Shown: in pieces, positions 42,848-54,603 of the stretch | Numbering within the stretch: position 1 is the first letter of the stretch | How the letters are laid out: each line of letters begins with the position of its first letter | Source: Trissonchulus latispiculum | Taxonomy: Eukaryota > Nematoda > Enoplea > Enoplida > Ironidae | Length of the DNA: 64,000 bases | Assembly (NCBI GenBank): GCA_030248195.1 | Contig: JASAND010017770.1 | Coordinates: 5,001-69,000, forward strand | Reading direction: 5' to 3' | Translations under genes and position numbers: made by a program | Notes under the pieces: model-generated | What the model saw: only the letters and a program-made list of their open reading frames with translations | Told to the model about the DNA's origin: nothing | The model's database searches: none

Positions 42848-43747
42848 GCTTTGCGTATAGCATAACGAAAATGTATAACAAAAACTGCACGTAAAGCAAA
42901 CTGTGTGCTGAAAAAGTAAGTTTATTTGCTTACTGAAAGCAAGAAATGCAGGTAGAGATCTCGATCAATGCACAGCACAGCATATGTATATATATATACA
43001 TGCTGTAGGATCACAACATAGCAACACAACATAGCTTATGATTACGTTTCTGGATATAACCAAATAGAACAAGTTTAATCAAGGGCCAATATGCGCTGAA
43101 AATAGTAGTCGTGGAGAAGGACATCCAGCCAAAATTAGCAAATTTTTGAAATCACCAACTTTAATTCTGTTTTTTCCGAACACTTTACGGAAATGTGTTA
43201 GAATTTTAGCTAATATATCAACAAGAGATACCCGCAACTACCCGCGCGGGTAGCTTGCGGGTAGCTTGCGGGTAGCAAAATTTCTATTACCCGCTACCCA
43301 CTTCCAACTCTGATTGTGCGTTGTGTGTGAAAATGTGCGAAATCCGTGGCTATCGATTTTGACCAAAGCGACCCCCCCTTAAGCTCTTCAAAATTTTTGG
43401 GCTGCAAACTGCCTTTGCACTGTCTTGTTTCGCATTAAAATTATTTTTGGAGTATTCTTTTTTCTCACTGCGCAAAACAGAAAGGGCAAATCTCCACAAT
43501 GTTTAGTATCATTGAATTGCTTCCCATTGACCACGACTTCCCCATCAAAACGCGGGAGGGCCTGAAATCACAGGACCCAGCAGTATACCAACAAATTTAG
43601 AAGAGGACAGGACTCTCGAAAGCTCTGCTTCTTGGAACGCACATTATCGCCAACTGAATCCAAAACTGGGACAAGTTTAGGATCAAGGACTTCGACAACA
43701 TTTCCAAACACGCCAGAGAGCGAAATGATTTGAACGATTGATATCAT

Positions 43748-44071
43748 TAGAGTTGTGCGGCCTTGAATCGGACCTGTCCCGGCCGGCCCGGGTCCGGTTA
43801 TTGGAGCGGTCAGCCGCGAAGGCCCGGCCCCTTGGAGGCTCCGTCAAATTTTTGCTATGCATATTTTTAATTTTTTATTTCTTTACTTCTTTAATTACTT
43901 TACTCAAATCCAATTTAAGCTTCCACGAGTAGTATAACTTGTAATAAATAGCGCTAACTATTTTTAATACTGTATTTTGTATGACGGGCCTTCACCGGGC
44001 CGACCGGTCCTACACCGCGCCTTGAATCGGGCCCCCGGGCCCGGCCCGGGAAATTTCTTACTTTACAAGAC
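43748..44071. mobile_element. GC-rich hAT-like MITE
   Basis: TAGAGTTGTGCGGCCTTGAA at the left; GGCCCGGGAAATTTCTTA at the right resembles the right end of 33115-34386. The last bases are diverged and only GATAT is shared between flanks. Confidence 0.5.
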
Positions 44072-44549
44072 GATATTGCCTGCATTCAGAGATTAATGCA
44101 GCGTCGCACGGGAAGCTCTCGTGCGTGGCACTCGCTTCCCGCACTCGTGCCACACACTTGGAGCTTCCCGCACGGCGTGCGTATAAATCTCTGAAAGCAC
44201 GCAGAGCCGTGCTATAAAGTATACATATATTATGCACTTGTAATAATGGCAAATTTTCAAAACCGGAAACATTTATTCTTCATTCTACTTGATGACTCAT
44301 AATCAACTTTTTAACCCTGACAGCACAGCAAAGATTCTTAGACTGATTGAAGAATACATACAATGCATTCTTCGAACTAATGCCTGTATTAAACTTGTAC
44401 AAATCTTAAAACACAATTTACTTAATTGTACTCTTGACTTAATGTACAAAAGAGTCCTCAGAAAGCGATATGCAGCAAAAGCGGAAGTGTTCTCTAAAAT
44501 GCAGGGCACAGTCTTGGTTCGAATTCAAACTTAAACTTCGTTCGCTTGA

Positions 44550-44621
44550 GTTCCAGTGGCTCAATTGGTAGAACGTTGGTTTAGTTAACCAAGGGTTGTG
44601 CGTTCAATCTACACCTGGCAC
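44550..44621 (+). tRNA. tRNA-like sequence, apparent anticodon AGT (Thr)
   Basis: A 72-nt cloverleaf can be drawn. The acceptor pairs 6 of 7 (GTTCCAG/CTGGCAC). The A-box-like TGGCTCAATTGG gives a D arm with 3 of 4 pairs. The anticodon stem TTGGT/ACCAA is perfect, with loop TTAGTTA (U33 present, anticodon AGT). The T arm GTGCG-TTCAATC-TACAC is weak and the B-box departs from GGTTCGAATCC. Position 37 is T, unusual for a functional tRNA. It may be a decayed tRNA gene or a tRNA-derived SINE head. Confidence 0.5.
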
Positions 44622-44880
44622 AAATTTTTCGAACTATAATGCTGTACTGTCACGTCTTTGTTTCGTTTTATTATAGCATTAAACTAAATTTCTCTAGCAT
44701 TGGTAAAATTATTCAAACAAGGTTTTGCACGTAAGTTTTCTGTAGTAAGCAAAAAGAGTTCCGTTAGAAAAAATTAGCTGCGCAGCAGGTTTCAGTTACT
44801 GAAAATGTCCGTCCTGTAGAAACTTGACCTTTTGCACAAATTCCTGCTTGTTAGAAACGTAGTCTGAATAAGGTATAAAC

Positions 44881-46815
44881 TAGGAAAGTTTTGATGATCA
44901 ATTGACATCGGAATCAAAACAGTTTTGATGCAGGTTTTGATTTTTGATGCACTAAATCAAATCAAATCACTTAAAAATTTAGACAGAAAAAATCAATCAA
45001 ATCAAATCCAATAAAAATTTATGGTAAAGAAAATCCATCAAATCAAATCAGTAGTTTTTTGAAGACAAGGTTTTGATTTGATTTGATGATTTTTGATGTG
45101 TTTTGATTTTTACCTGTTCTGGTATAATTTATATCAGATTAGCCGTAAAATGTAACCAAAAATTAAGTTTCAAGCTTTCAAATTTTGAAAATCTCTAGCT
45201 TTTCAATGATACTATTTGGAATTCCAATGAATTCATTAATAGTAGAATATAATGCCATAGCCCATCAAGTGAAAATAAGTGACTGTAGCTTTTGCTGTAT
45301 GTAGGTATTTTTGGTAACTTATCAACCCAGATCAATTAATAATTAGCCATAAAAGTATACTTTTCTTGAGACAAAATTGCGATAAATTCCCAATTTGTGT
45401 ATGTATATTGTAAAACTGGATAATTCGCGAAATCTCAGAAAATTTCAGGGATTTTACAAAATCCTTAACACTTTCAAGAAAATTATGAAGCTTAAGTTAA
45501 AACTTGTTTGTTAAACAGATTTATTCCATAATTTCGTATTATTCCCAACATTATCAATTTATAAAGTAAAGACTAAAAGCCATACGGGGCTGTATTTTTG
45601 TTTGTATGTTATTTTTATCATTATTAAATTTACGCAAACTGGAAATTTCCGCCATAACTTGCATCGTGATCACACCACACGGACAAGCTGACAGTCATTC
45701 GAATCCCCTCATCAGACCTACAACTTATTCTTCGACTCCTTACGGTTTAAGAGATAACAGCGAAAATTGATTTTCGAGGTCCAAAACTGACCAGTTTCCA
45801 AAATATTGCAAGATTTTGACAGTTTAAACAGGCTGGTCCGTCGGTCAAGTATCGTCCACATTTGTACTCCTTTAGGACATGTTATGCCTGTGCCAAATGG
45901 AGAGCTCTGTGGGCACCTCAACCTAAGCACAGCAACGAGAAGGGGAGATCTTGAAAATAGCAAGTAGCAACCAGATTGTTTCAAACACGGATTTCTCTCA
46001 ACTCAAGCAAGCAATTAGAAAATGACTTTGCGCACACATTTTTGGGACAACTGCCGAGGGCTATTTTTCATGGCTTAGCGTTGTTTTTTGTTCGAGAGAA
46101 ATAACCATGCAAACTTGAAAATTTTGACGATAATTTTGCACGTACATATGTTTTCTGTAGGATAGGAAGCAAGTAAGAACTCAATATGTAGCTGCGCGTG
46201 CGCAGCAAGTTTAAAAATGCTCTTCCAACGGAAACTTAACTTATGCACAAAATCTTGCTTGTTAGCTCATTTTTTATCAACTTCAAGTTCAGAAGAACAA
46301 CAGCAGATAGAGGAAGATCCCGCACATATAAACATCCGTAGCTTTCGTTTATGTCTGTCAAAAGCCGAAAAAACATTATTTATATAAAAACTCAAAAGAA
46401 CCGGAAGCTAGAGTCAGAGCCAGAACCAATTTCAAAAATCCGAATCTATCCCAGCACCGAATCGATCTATCTGATCATCCCCAACAAAGTATCCATCCAC
46501 TACGGGTGCTTGCTCGCAGTAGGTATATTTATGTGGTGAATAAATAAAAATTGCGAAATACGATTCTAAAATGTGAGATATGATTTTGACAGCTCAAGAG
46601 TTACGATAATTTTTGAAAAAATCAAATCAAATCAAATCAATTGAAACCAGGAAAAGAATCAATTGCTACGGCAAAAAAGTAAAAATCAAATCAAATCAAA
46701 TCGATTGAATTTTGGGAACATGAAAATCAATCAAATCAAATCACTTGATTTTTGGACGATCAGAAAATTAATCAAATCAAATCGAAACTAAAACAGCCGC
46801 ATCAAAACATTACTA
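44881..46815. mobile_element. 1.9-kb hAT-type element, TSD GTATAAAC
   Basis: TAGGAAAGTTTTGATG and (reversed) TAGTAATGTTTTGATG ends; GTATAAAC at 44873-44880 and 46816-46823 is exact. Both subterminal regions are built of AATCAAATCAAATCA motifs in opposite orientation. The interior is AT-rich. A 62-88 codon frame on either strand has no known domain. Confidence 0.93.
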
Positions 46816-46954
46816 GTATAAACTAATAGGTATAAAAAATTAGTTCGTCACTCACCAACTTCATATATCATTGAAAACATATGAATGAAACTATTTCGGT
46901 TATTCAAGAACGGTATCGAGCTCAGCGGAGTAAAAGTGTCAAAACAGCTATGAT

Positions 46955-48152
46955 ACTAAAGTCTGACCAACAATTCTTGGAACCGAGCTATGACCGCTTA
47001 TGTCCGGTGCGAAAAAAACCGGAAAAATAGGTTTTCCGGTCTGGTCCTCGGAATCGCGGATAAAAATGTTAGTTTTTGGCACCATGAATATTTGGGAGCC
47101 TACTTTTATTTTACCGGTGTCAAAGTAATTGAATATCCGGTCGATTTCCGGTTCTGAACTTTGAAATTTGAGATTTCATGGGTTTTTATCTCAGTACCCT
47201 GTTGGTCCGGAAGTCAAATTATTTCATTAAAATGTTATTTGGTTAATACCTAACAAGTCACAACCTCAATTTACTTCATATCTGCTGTAACTTTTGAATG
47301 ATGGAGTTTTAAAAATGGTTCAAAAATAACTTATACGGCATGCGACAAAGCTAAGCGTAGGATCAAATCTCATGTCCGGTTTAACAATTAGACAAAACAA
47401 GCAAAATCAGCCCACATTTCAAACGCTATCATTAAAAAATTACAGCAGATATGATGTAATTTGAGGTTGATGTTTGTTAGGGATAGACGAAATATCATTT
47501 CAATGAAATAATTTGACTTCCGGACCAACCGGATACTTAGATAATAGCTCATGAAATCTCAAATTCCAAAGCTCAGAACCGGAAATCGACCGGATAATAG
47601 ATAACTTTGACACCGGTAAAATAAAAGTAGTCTCCCAAATATTCGTGCTGCCAAAACTAACATTTTTATCAGCGATTCCGAAGACCAGACCGGAAAACCT
47701 ATTTTTCCGGTTTTTTCGTACCGGATACGACCATAAATCACGCAATTTTGATCCAAATTGGACAAAACTTCGTATATAGACTAATTTCGACCCGCTGAAT
47801 CCAAAAATTTAATCAGCGGAACTGTAGGACCTACCCATTTTGCTGTACAGTTATTGTGACCTGGACATCCGGTTACCGGACATGGACCGGATGTGAGCGG
47901 ATTTTCAGAGATGTCTTGGGCCAAGGACCAATATGCTAGAGTATGAATTAATTAGCATTCCCTTTCCGAATCTGAAGCGTTTTTATCGATTTGGCATCCG
48001 GTAACCGGATATAGATCGGATATAATGGTTTTACCGGATTCTCCTCCTCCTGAGGTTTCTTAAAATATATACTTTATATAGACTAACTTCAAAGGTTAAC
48101 TCAGGACAAGCGCTCACAGTTCGGTTTCAAGAATTTTTGGTCAGACTTTAGT
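46955..48152. mobile_element. 1.2-kb element with nested inverted repeats
   Basis: Outer ends ACTAAAGTCTGACCAA and TTGGTCAGACTTTAGT are inverted. Inside, 46990-47235 is mirrored at 47490-47735 (GGTTTTCCGGTCTGGTC, AACCGGAAATCGACCGG), and a third inner pair (ATCTGCTGTAA, TTACAGCAGAT) surrounds about 47360. The result is one large imperfect hairpin, rich in CCGG. Confidence 0.8.
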
Positions 48153-48289
48153 TTTTAATCAATACTTGAACCAAATTAGTCAATACATTAATATTTTTCA
48201 ATTCAATTGAAGTGGAAAGCTTCTAGTTTCAAGGATTCTCAGCAAAAATTTGATGTTATTCTATCCATATACATCAATTCTTCCTTTGG

Positions 48290-48442
48290 CCCAGAAACGG
48301 CCCGGGAAAACTCCGGGCCTCTTTCGGGCCCTGCCCGAAACAAATCCAGGCCGGGCCCGGGCCGGGTCAGTCCGATCAGATTTTGATGCGGACCGCGCTC
48401 GGGCCAGGCCCGGCCGCCCGAAACAGGCCCGGTTGACAACAC
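48290..48442. mobile_element. GC-rich hAT-like remnant
   Basis: GGCCCGGG-rich block ending GGCCCGGTTGACAACACTA, a plausible right terminus (TAGTGTTGTCAACC reversed). The left terminus is not seen. Confidence 0.45.
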
Positions 48443-48449
48443 TACTCCA

Positions 48450-49555
48450 CAAGCAGCAGCATGGACTGTGCGTATGCAAGTTGATCCTCCATTTGTGTAC
48501 TGTGTTAATATCTATATGCGTAACCTGTGTAGTAAATGGTTAGTTCAGGCCATGACTAAACATTTCTTTGGTGATTTTTTGTTTGTGCAAAAACCGACTT
48601 TATCCAACTTTGAAAATTTCTAGGAAATCGCTGAGCTAACTCAAAACACCTCGTAAATTTTCGAAATGTCATAACTTTCGAAATAACAACGATAACAGCG
48701 ATAACGTAATCTATCTCTGTGAGCGGAAGGATTAACGAAATCACGTAATTTTCACGAAACTGGATACTGATACTTAGCGCATTAACTGGAAAAATTTGGG
48801 CTCATTTGGTTAACCACAGTTCATCGGACCATGGTTAATCTCCACCTGCATGGGCCTATCACGTCAAAAAGTATACCTTGGTCGGGGGATAATTTAAACG
48901 GTATCAAACCACTACATGCCAGGACTCTCTCTGCAAAATTTGGGCACCATACCTTGCACACAGCGTTCAAGGTGCAGCGCAGTTTGTATGCACATCATGT
49001 CGAGTTTTGGAGCAACAACATCAACTTGCAAAGGCTACATAGGACGCTACGCTTGGTGGAATTCTTTCAAGCTATAAACTATTTTGCACCAAGCCTAATA
49101 CTATCATGTGGCACTAGACTTTCTAGCTTTTCCAACATTGAACTCTCAGTGCAATTCGTAGCTCCCCCTTAACTACTGTTGTTAATTAACGAATCATTTA
49201 GTAGTTATAGACTGGCCCGCAGCAGGCTTTAAAGATAAGCTTATGCATTTACTCTGAAATCGTGCTAGGCATCTGAATAATCAATCACATCAAATAACAA
49301 ATAACATAATAACATAGATCAAACAATCTAATACTCTAATCAAATTGAACTGAATCAAATTATATATTAATTAATTATAAAACACAAATAAAACACAAAG
49401 CACAAATGTGTGGTGCAGTACAGCAAAAGCAAGTGGACAAATACAAATACGAGTGGATAAAGTCGTTTACAAAATAATAATAAACAATGCATTTATAAAA
49501 TAACAATAAACAAGCTACCAAGCAAACAAACAAACAAACATATTTCATAAATATT
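48450..49555. other. AT-rich DNA, no supported gene
   Basis: A 113-codon plus-strand frame (48831-49172) is the longest open stretch but has no family resemblance. The rest is AT-rich with CAAACAAACAAACAAACA at about 49524. Confidence 0.5.
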
Positions 49556-49559
49556 GCTG

Positions 49560-51150
49560 TTTACACTGCTCAAGAGGATTTTCCCCAAACTTTTGGGATT
49601 ATTTTGTAGGAATCTAGGAAGACGGAAGACCTATCAAACTCCGGCTTCACTGTCACTAAGCTGCTGAGATTTCTGACATCATCTTCCTAGGAGAAAGAAA
49701 TGTCGAAGCATGGGTCTGGCCAGATTGTATTATCGCCCCATCACTTCTCAGGTTTATACCATCTGACTCGCTAATTTTGAAACTATACCTGAGTAAGATC
49801 TATATACAGACCTGTTATCATTGCCAATGTTTCTGGAGAAAGAAAGCTCGAGTAGGACAATCATGGAAGGACTTTTTTAGCTCTTCAATTTAATACTGAG
49901 TAAGTGGTCCTGTGTCGACGACTTTTCCGTATCTTTCAGCAGCGTTTAACTGCGTTCTCTCCGGAGCTATATGGACTTCACCAATCCTAGTGGTCCAGGC
50001 TGAATCCTTTGGTCTTGACATAGCCTGGTCGAACGCCTCATGAGAAAAATCATATTTACGGAAATACGGTTGTTTACACTGCCCAAGGGGAATTTTAGAA
50101 AAACAGGATTCTTTGCAGGAATTGTATTTTCCAGACCTGTCAAAACTCTGGTTTCACTGACATTAAGCTGCTACGATTTCTGATCTCTCCATCGGAGGAG
50201 AATGAAGTGCCGAAGCATGACTCTGTAGACTCCGCAGTCTACCTAGATGGTACTCTCGATTCATCACTTTCCAGCTGTACGCAATTTGGTTCGCAGACTC
50301 TAAGCCATAACTGAATTCAAGCAGTCCCATTGTCGTTGAAAACGTTTCGTCGTTTCGTCGAAAGACCTTTTCTAGCTCTTCAATTTGGTAATGAGCAAAG
50401 ATAGCCCTGTGTTGACGCTTCGTGCCGCCCTGAACGAACTGCCACTTCGTGCCACCCCCACCGGAGCTACCCGGACTTCGCCAGACCTGTGGACTCAGAG
50501 TAAATCCATTGATCTTGGCATAGCCTGATCGAAGGAGTCATCTGTTGTCTGTGCCCCCACGGCTAGCAGGACAACTTTCAGTAGTTGATCGGATAGTTTC
50601 TTTTTTCAAAATGCCGGAAGCATTCACAGCCTCCTCCAACTGCGCTCCATTGACGGTAAACGGAGACCGAGACTGAGATTGTACTCTCGCCCCATCAGTT
50701 TTCAGTTTTTCGCCATTTGGCTCGCCAATCCTTCAGAGCTCTGCACAGACCTTCAGGCGGACCAGTCATTGTTGACAGCGTTTGTCGAGAAAGAAAGTTG
50801 GGTCACGACTTACGAAAAGCCTTTTCTAGCTCTTCAATTTGCTAGTGATCAGAAAGCCTACGCTTCGTGCCGCCCTGAACTCCGCCTCACCGGAGCTAAC
50901 CGGACTTCGCCATGCCTCGGGGCTCAAGTTGACTTCACTTATCATGGCATAGCATGGTCGATCACCTGCTCTGTAGCGCGTGCCTCCTCGGCTAAACAGA
51001 ACAACTTTTCGCTTATCTCAAAATGTCGTCAGCATTCTATGCCTCCTAAACTGAGACAGCTGAGCTTTAGTTGTCACTCGCTATCAACTGATATTCAGCT
51101 GTCTTATCTGTCTCCAATTCGACAGTTCAAGCAAAACTAAAATCAAGAAT
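49560..51150 (-). repeat. Degenerate ~500-bp repeat units with coding-like minus strand
   Basis: Three consecutive units (about 49560, 50065 and 50550) share, on the minus strand, motifs such as EAFDQAM, ETRVLTGLENTIPAKNP and GLASQMA, always interrupted by stops. On the plus strand the repeats share CTCGCCCCATCA, CGCCATTTGGCTCGCCAATC and CTTTTCTAGCTCTTCAATTT. Further units are at 51950-52255 and 59050-59885. This looks like a decayed coding sequence amplified as a repeat. The family was not recognised. Confidence 0.65.
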
Positions 51151-51558
51151 TCAGTCACGAATCGTCCATTCGTTTGGATATGGATTATGGAAATCTATAT
51201 AAAATAAGAGTTAAGTAAATTATGTCATGTAAATCATGCAAAGCATAAAGGGTCTCAGCTCTTAAAATGCGAGTGCGTAAGGTCAAATAAATAACGCTTT
51301 ACTAGAGAATTCCCAAAAACAAATTACAAAAACACTTATAATATTATTAACAATTAATAATTCTTACCAGTAGGGTTTAATGAAACACAATAAATCAGAG
51401 GATTATTAAGCATATAGATATGGATTATAGAGGTTCATATAAAATTATATAAATTATGTCATAGAAATTATGCCATGCATAGTAACCTTGACCCCTATAA
51501 TATAAGTGCTTCAGGTCAAAATCAAGGGCAAGGTGTTAATCACTAGCTTTCTTAATAC

Positions 51559-51902
51559 CAAGAGTACATAATAGCTAAGAATGTGACAAGCGTCAGGCTC
51601 CTAGTTATCAGGATTGCGACATGATCTGCATGGTAACGGCTGACCTACCCCCCACAAATTAGACTCACCGCTTCAGGGACATTTGCACGCTGTGCCTACG
51701 TTCTAAAGCTCGCAACAGAAGCACAGTGAACCAACTGACTAGTTGTGTTCTTGAGGTTTAGAACGCAGGGATAGCGTGCAAATTTCTTTGAAGTGATGGG
51801 TCTAATTTGTGGGGTGGTCAGCCGTTATCGTGCAAATCCTGCCGCAAGTACAATAACTAAAAGCATGACGCTTGTTACACTCTTAGTTACTATGTACTCT
51901 TT
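51559..51902. mobile_element. Foldback element (AAGAGTACA family), complete
   Basis: Two arms of about 165 bp are inverted repeats: AAGAGTACATA, CTAAGA(A/G)TGT, ACAAGCGTCA, GATAACGGCTGACC-type blocks, ending around a short centre at about 51730. It split a degenerate-repeat unit. Relatives at 40698 and 4844. Confidence 0.9.
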
Positions 51903-51949
51903 TTTCCACTTCTTACTAGTTTACTTACGTGGTATAATGGTCCTGTGTC

Positions 51950-52255
51950 GACCCTTATCCGTATCTGTCCGCCGCCTTGAAACCGACGCCCACTGGAGTT
52001 ACTAGGACTTTAGAGGAAGTGGTGGCTCAGGCTGAATCCATTGGTCTTGGCGTAGCCTGGTCAAAAGCCTTCTTTGTAACTTTCAGTAGTTTATCGGCTA
52101 ACTCTCTCCTCAAAAACCATTCCGGTATTCGCAGCTTCCTCCTACTGCACTTGACTAGCTGTCAGCTGAGACTCAGCTGTCCTCAACTGTTCAGGCATCA
52201 GTGTCTGTCGGCTATTGGTCAGTGTCTGCCAAGCGAGTAAATTTATATCAGTGGC
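51950..52255 (-). repeat. Degenerate repeat unit (fourth copy)
   Basis: The minus strand contains ADKLLKV, KKAFDQATPRPMDSA and a stop, matching the 49.5-51.1 kb units. The plus strand shares TGAATCCATTGGTCTTGGCG. Confidence 0.65.
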
Positions 52256-52482
52256 ATTAATTGTGTGGCAAACATCTTCTTCTTGAGAAGTAATCAAGAA
52301 ATCTCATTCCTCTATATATACAGATTATTGCAGTTTATATCACATCATTTTAAGTAAGTTATGTAATATAAAATATGTAAAACAAAACGCCCTCATCCTT
52401 TATAATACGAATATCTATGACGAACGGTTTGCCAAAAAATTGTCAAGAAACTAATTTACTTGCAATATATTGGCAATCATGT

Positions 52483-52765
52483 TATTTAATAGTAGGGGGA
52501 TGGAGTGAGTACGCAATAAATCAAAGCAGAAGGCGAAAAGGAGGAGAAAATGGCTGAAAGACGAGCAACAAAAGGACAGTGCGTTGAAAGAACTACAAAC
52601 AGAAGAAGGTGTAACAAATAGAATTTAATAGTAAAAACCAATTTGGTGGCCCAAATAAACCATAAGTGGACTCCTAAAGTTTGGACACAGCGCACGCGGC
52701 GAAATATCCCTTAAGCTCTCAATTGACTGAAAGGTGAGTTATAATTGTTTGCATAGACAAATGTT
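52483..52765 (+). repeat. Paralogous segment of 61830-62000
   Basis: CCAAATAAACCATAAGTGGA, GGCGAAATATCC, CAATTGACTGAAAGGTGAGT and ATTGTTTGCATA recur at 61.8-62.0 kb with moderate identity. The conserved AAG/GTGAG resembles a splice donor, but no reading frame is shared. Confidence 0.6.
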
Positions 52766-52769
52766 TCGA

Positions 52770-54595
52770 AACACCAACTTTGTCAAATGCTGCATGATTG
52801 ATACATTGATATTCGACAAGCCCAGCAGATGCAGTGTTACCAATATGTATTGTCTTGCTGTTGTGAAAATAGGAAATGAATTTATTTTAATATTTTTTAT
52901 ATCTTTTAGCATTTTTGATTTAGATATTTTAAATATTTTCAATCTAAATTTTCTGTAATCTGTAATTTTTCTTAAGTTTGCAAATGTAATCTGCGGAAAC
53001 AACATGCGTCAAAATGTTTAGGACAAAGGCTCCCCTCACTTTGGGCTAATCTACGTGCGCTCATATGCTACTTTAATTATTTGTCGTACGCAACTGTATG
53101 CAGAATAATTAGTGACCGTGTTAATGCAAGCTACACGTACGCTTACTTTAAGAAAAGTCAACCTTTGACCTGCACGAGTTTAATTAAACATAGTTAGAGT
53201 GTGAAACAGACGCCTGCTCTCTTTCAAGTAGTTCGCTGAAGACGAGTACATTATGTGTTTAAGATTATGTGTGCAGATTAATAAATTAAGTACGGCTAAT
53301 GAAGACGCGACGTTCACGTAAACTACACAAAAAAGGGCAGCTTGTGATTAAAGTACGTAGGCTGTACACATTTTGAGTAAATGACATGACATGTCTGCTT
53401 CTGTTTAATTGCATTCCTAATAGAATAGTAAGTAATCCAAGCAAATGGTATTAATGATTTCGTTGCTTTTTCAGGGGAATCTGGACACAATGTGGCTGCG
53501 TCATGCAACTGCGAACCAAGGAACAATTGGAAAGGACGTTGGAAAAACAATTGGAAAGACAAGAAAATTAAGACAGAATTTTCAACAAAGAATATATATA
53601 ATACTAAATTGTTGCAAGTAAAGATTTTGTGCATTGTCCACGTTCGTGTATTAAATCAGCATGACAAACTTAGGTTCAGACGTATCTATTTTACTTCAGT
53701 GTACAGCAACATACAAAAACATTTCGTACAAATGCATACAGTCAGAAGATTGCTTGTGACTGGTAAATTCAAACTTACATAATTCCTCTTAATAAACTGC
53801 CCTTTAACCAACTGTGAAAATACCCATCCACAATTATATTTCAGTGACAATTATATTTCAGTGATTTGCCACCTATTCTTGATGTTTCCAAAAACTCCTA
53901 ATCACCTTAAATCACCACCTTAAACCATGCTCATATCTGACTATGTGTTTGAAAATTTGTTATGTAAGCAGTGTAGCAGTAGTTATGGCTTGTTGATTAA
54001 ATTGTTGACGATTGAACATAATTTATATGTCACCAGCAGGATTACGGTATCTGTAGGCGGAAGGACAGTTTTCACTTTTTCCAGACAAATATGTAGGCAT
54101 AAGTACAGTCTTGAGTTTTGGAGGACTAGTGTAGGCATAAGTACAGTCTTGAGTTTTGTCACAGTGTAGGCAGAAGTTAAATAGGCATAAGTACAGGACA
54201 CGAAAATATCCTGGGTTTGTAAGAATAAACATTTGTTGTTAACTAAACCAGATCCGTGTTTGAAAAATATATAGAAATAGGATCAGAAGTGTTGAAAGTT
54301 GTTGTTATATTATATAACTAAACCAGATCCGTGTTTGAGAATCTGTCTGCCTCTGCAGACTCGCACTCGACTACTTCTAACCGTGTAGCCAAAAAAGTCG
54401 AGAGTTTAATTACATCCATGTACATATACGTACTTAAGGGGGTTCCTTCTTAATAAACATTTTGGTGACGGAGTTCGCTCATTTTCATAATAAGTTAGCC
54501 AATATGTTTTGCACGTAACGCATAAAACAGTTTTTGCATGTTAGTCCAAATGAAGGCAATCGCTGAAATAAAAAATTTCATGCTATTTTAAGCCG
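52770..54595. other. AT-rich DNA, no supported gene
   Basis: A TAGGCATAAGTACAG motif recurs four times at 54088-54196, a small tandem repeat. A 96-codon plus-strand frame at 53492 has no known domain. Confidence 0.5.
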
Positions 54596-54603
54596 GTTGA
54601 GAC

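Larger units (their letters stand above)
39699..43312. mobile_element. 3.6-kb composite hAT-type element, TSD ATTGTGCG
   Basis: CAGAGTTGGAAGCGGGTA at the left and (reversed) CAGAGTTGGAAGTGGGTA at the right. ATTGTGCG at 39691-39698 and 43313-43320 is an exact TSD. GCGGGTAGC-type repeats mark both subterminal regions. At least three other elements sit inside (40045, 40698, 41829), accounting for about 1.7 kb. No transposase frame was recognised. Confidence 0.92.

Noticed and set aside
48831..49172. 113-codon plus-strand frame as a gene
   Set aside because: No family resemblance, no splice or neighbour support, and the length is compatible with chance in 64 kb.
53492..53782. 96-codon frame following a TTTTTCAG acceptor-like site
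   Set aside because: Composition is random-like (Lys/Asn/Thr from AT-rich DNA), and neither a donor nor a partner exon was found.
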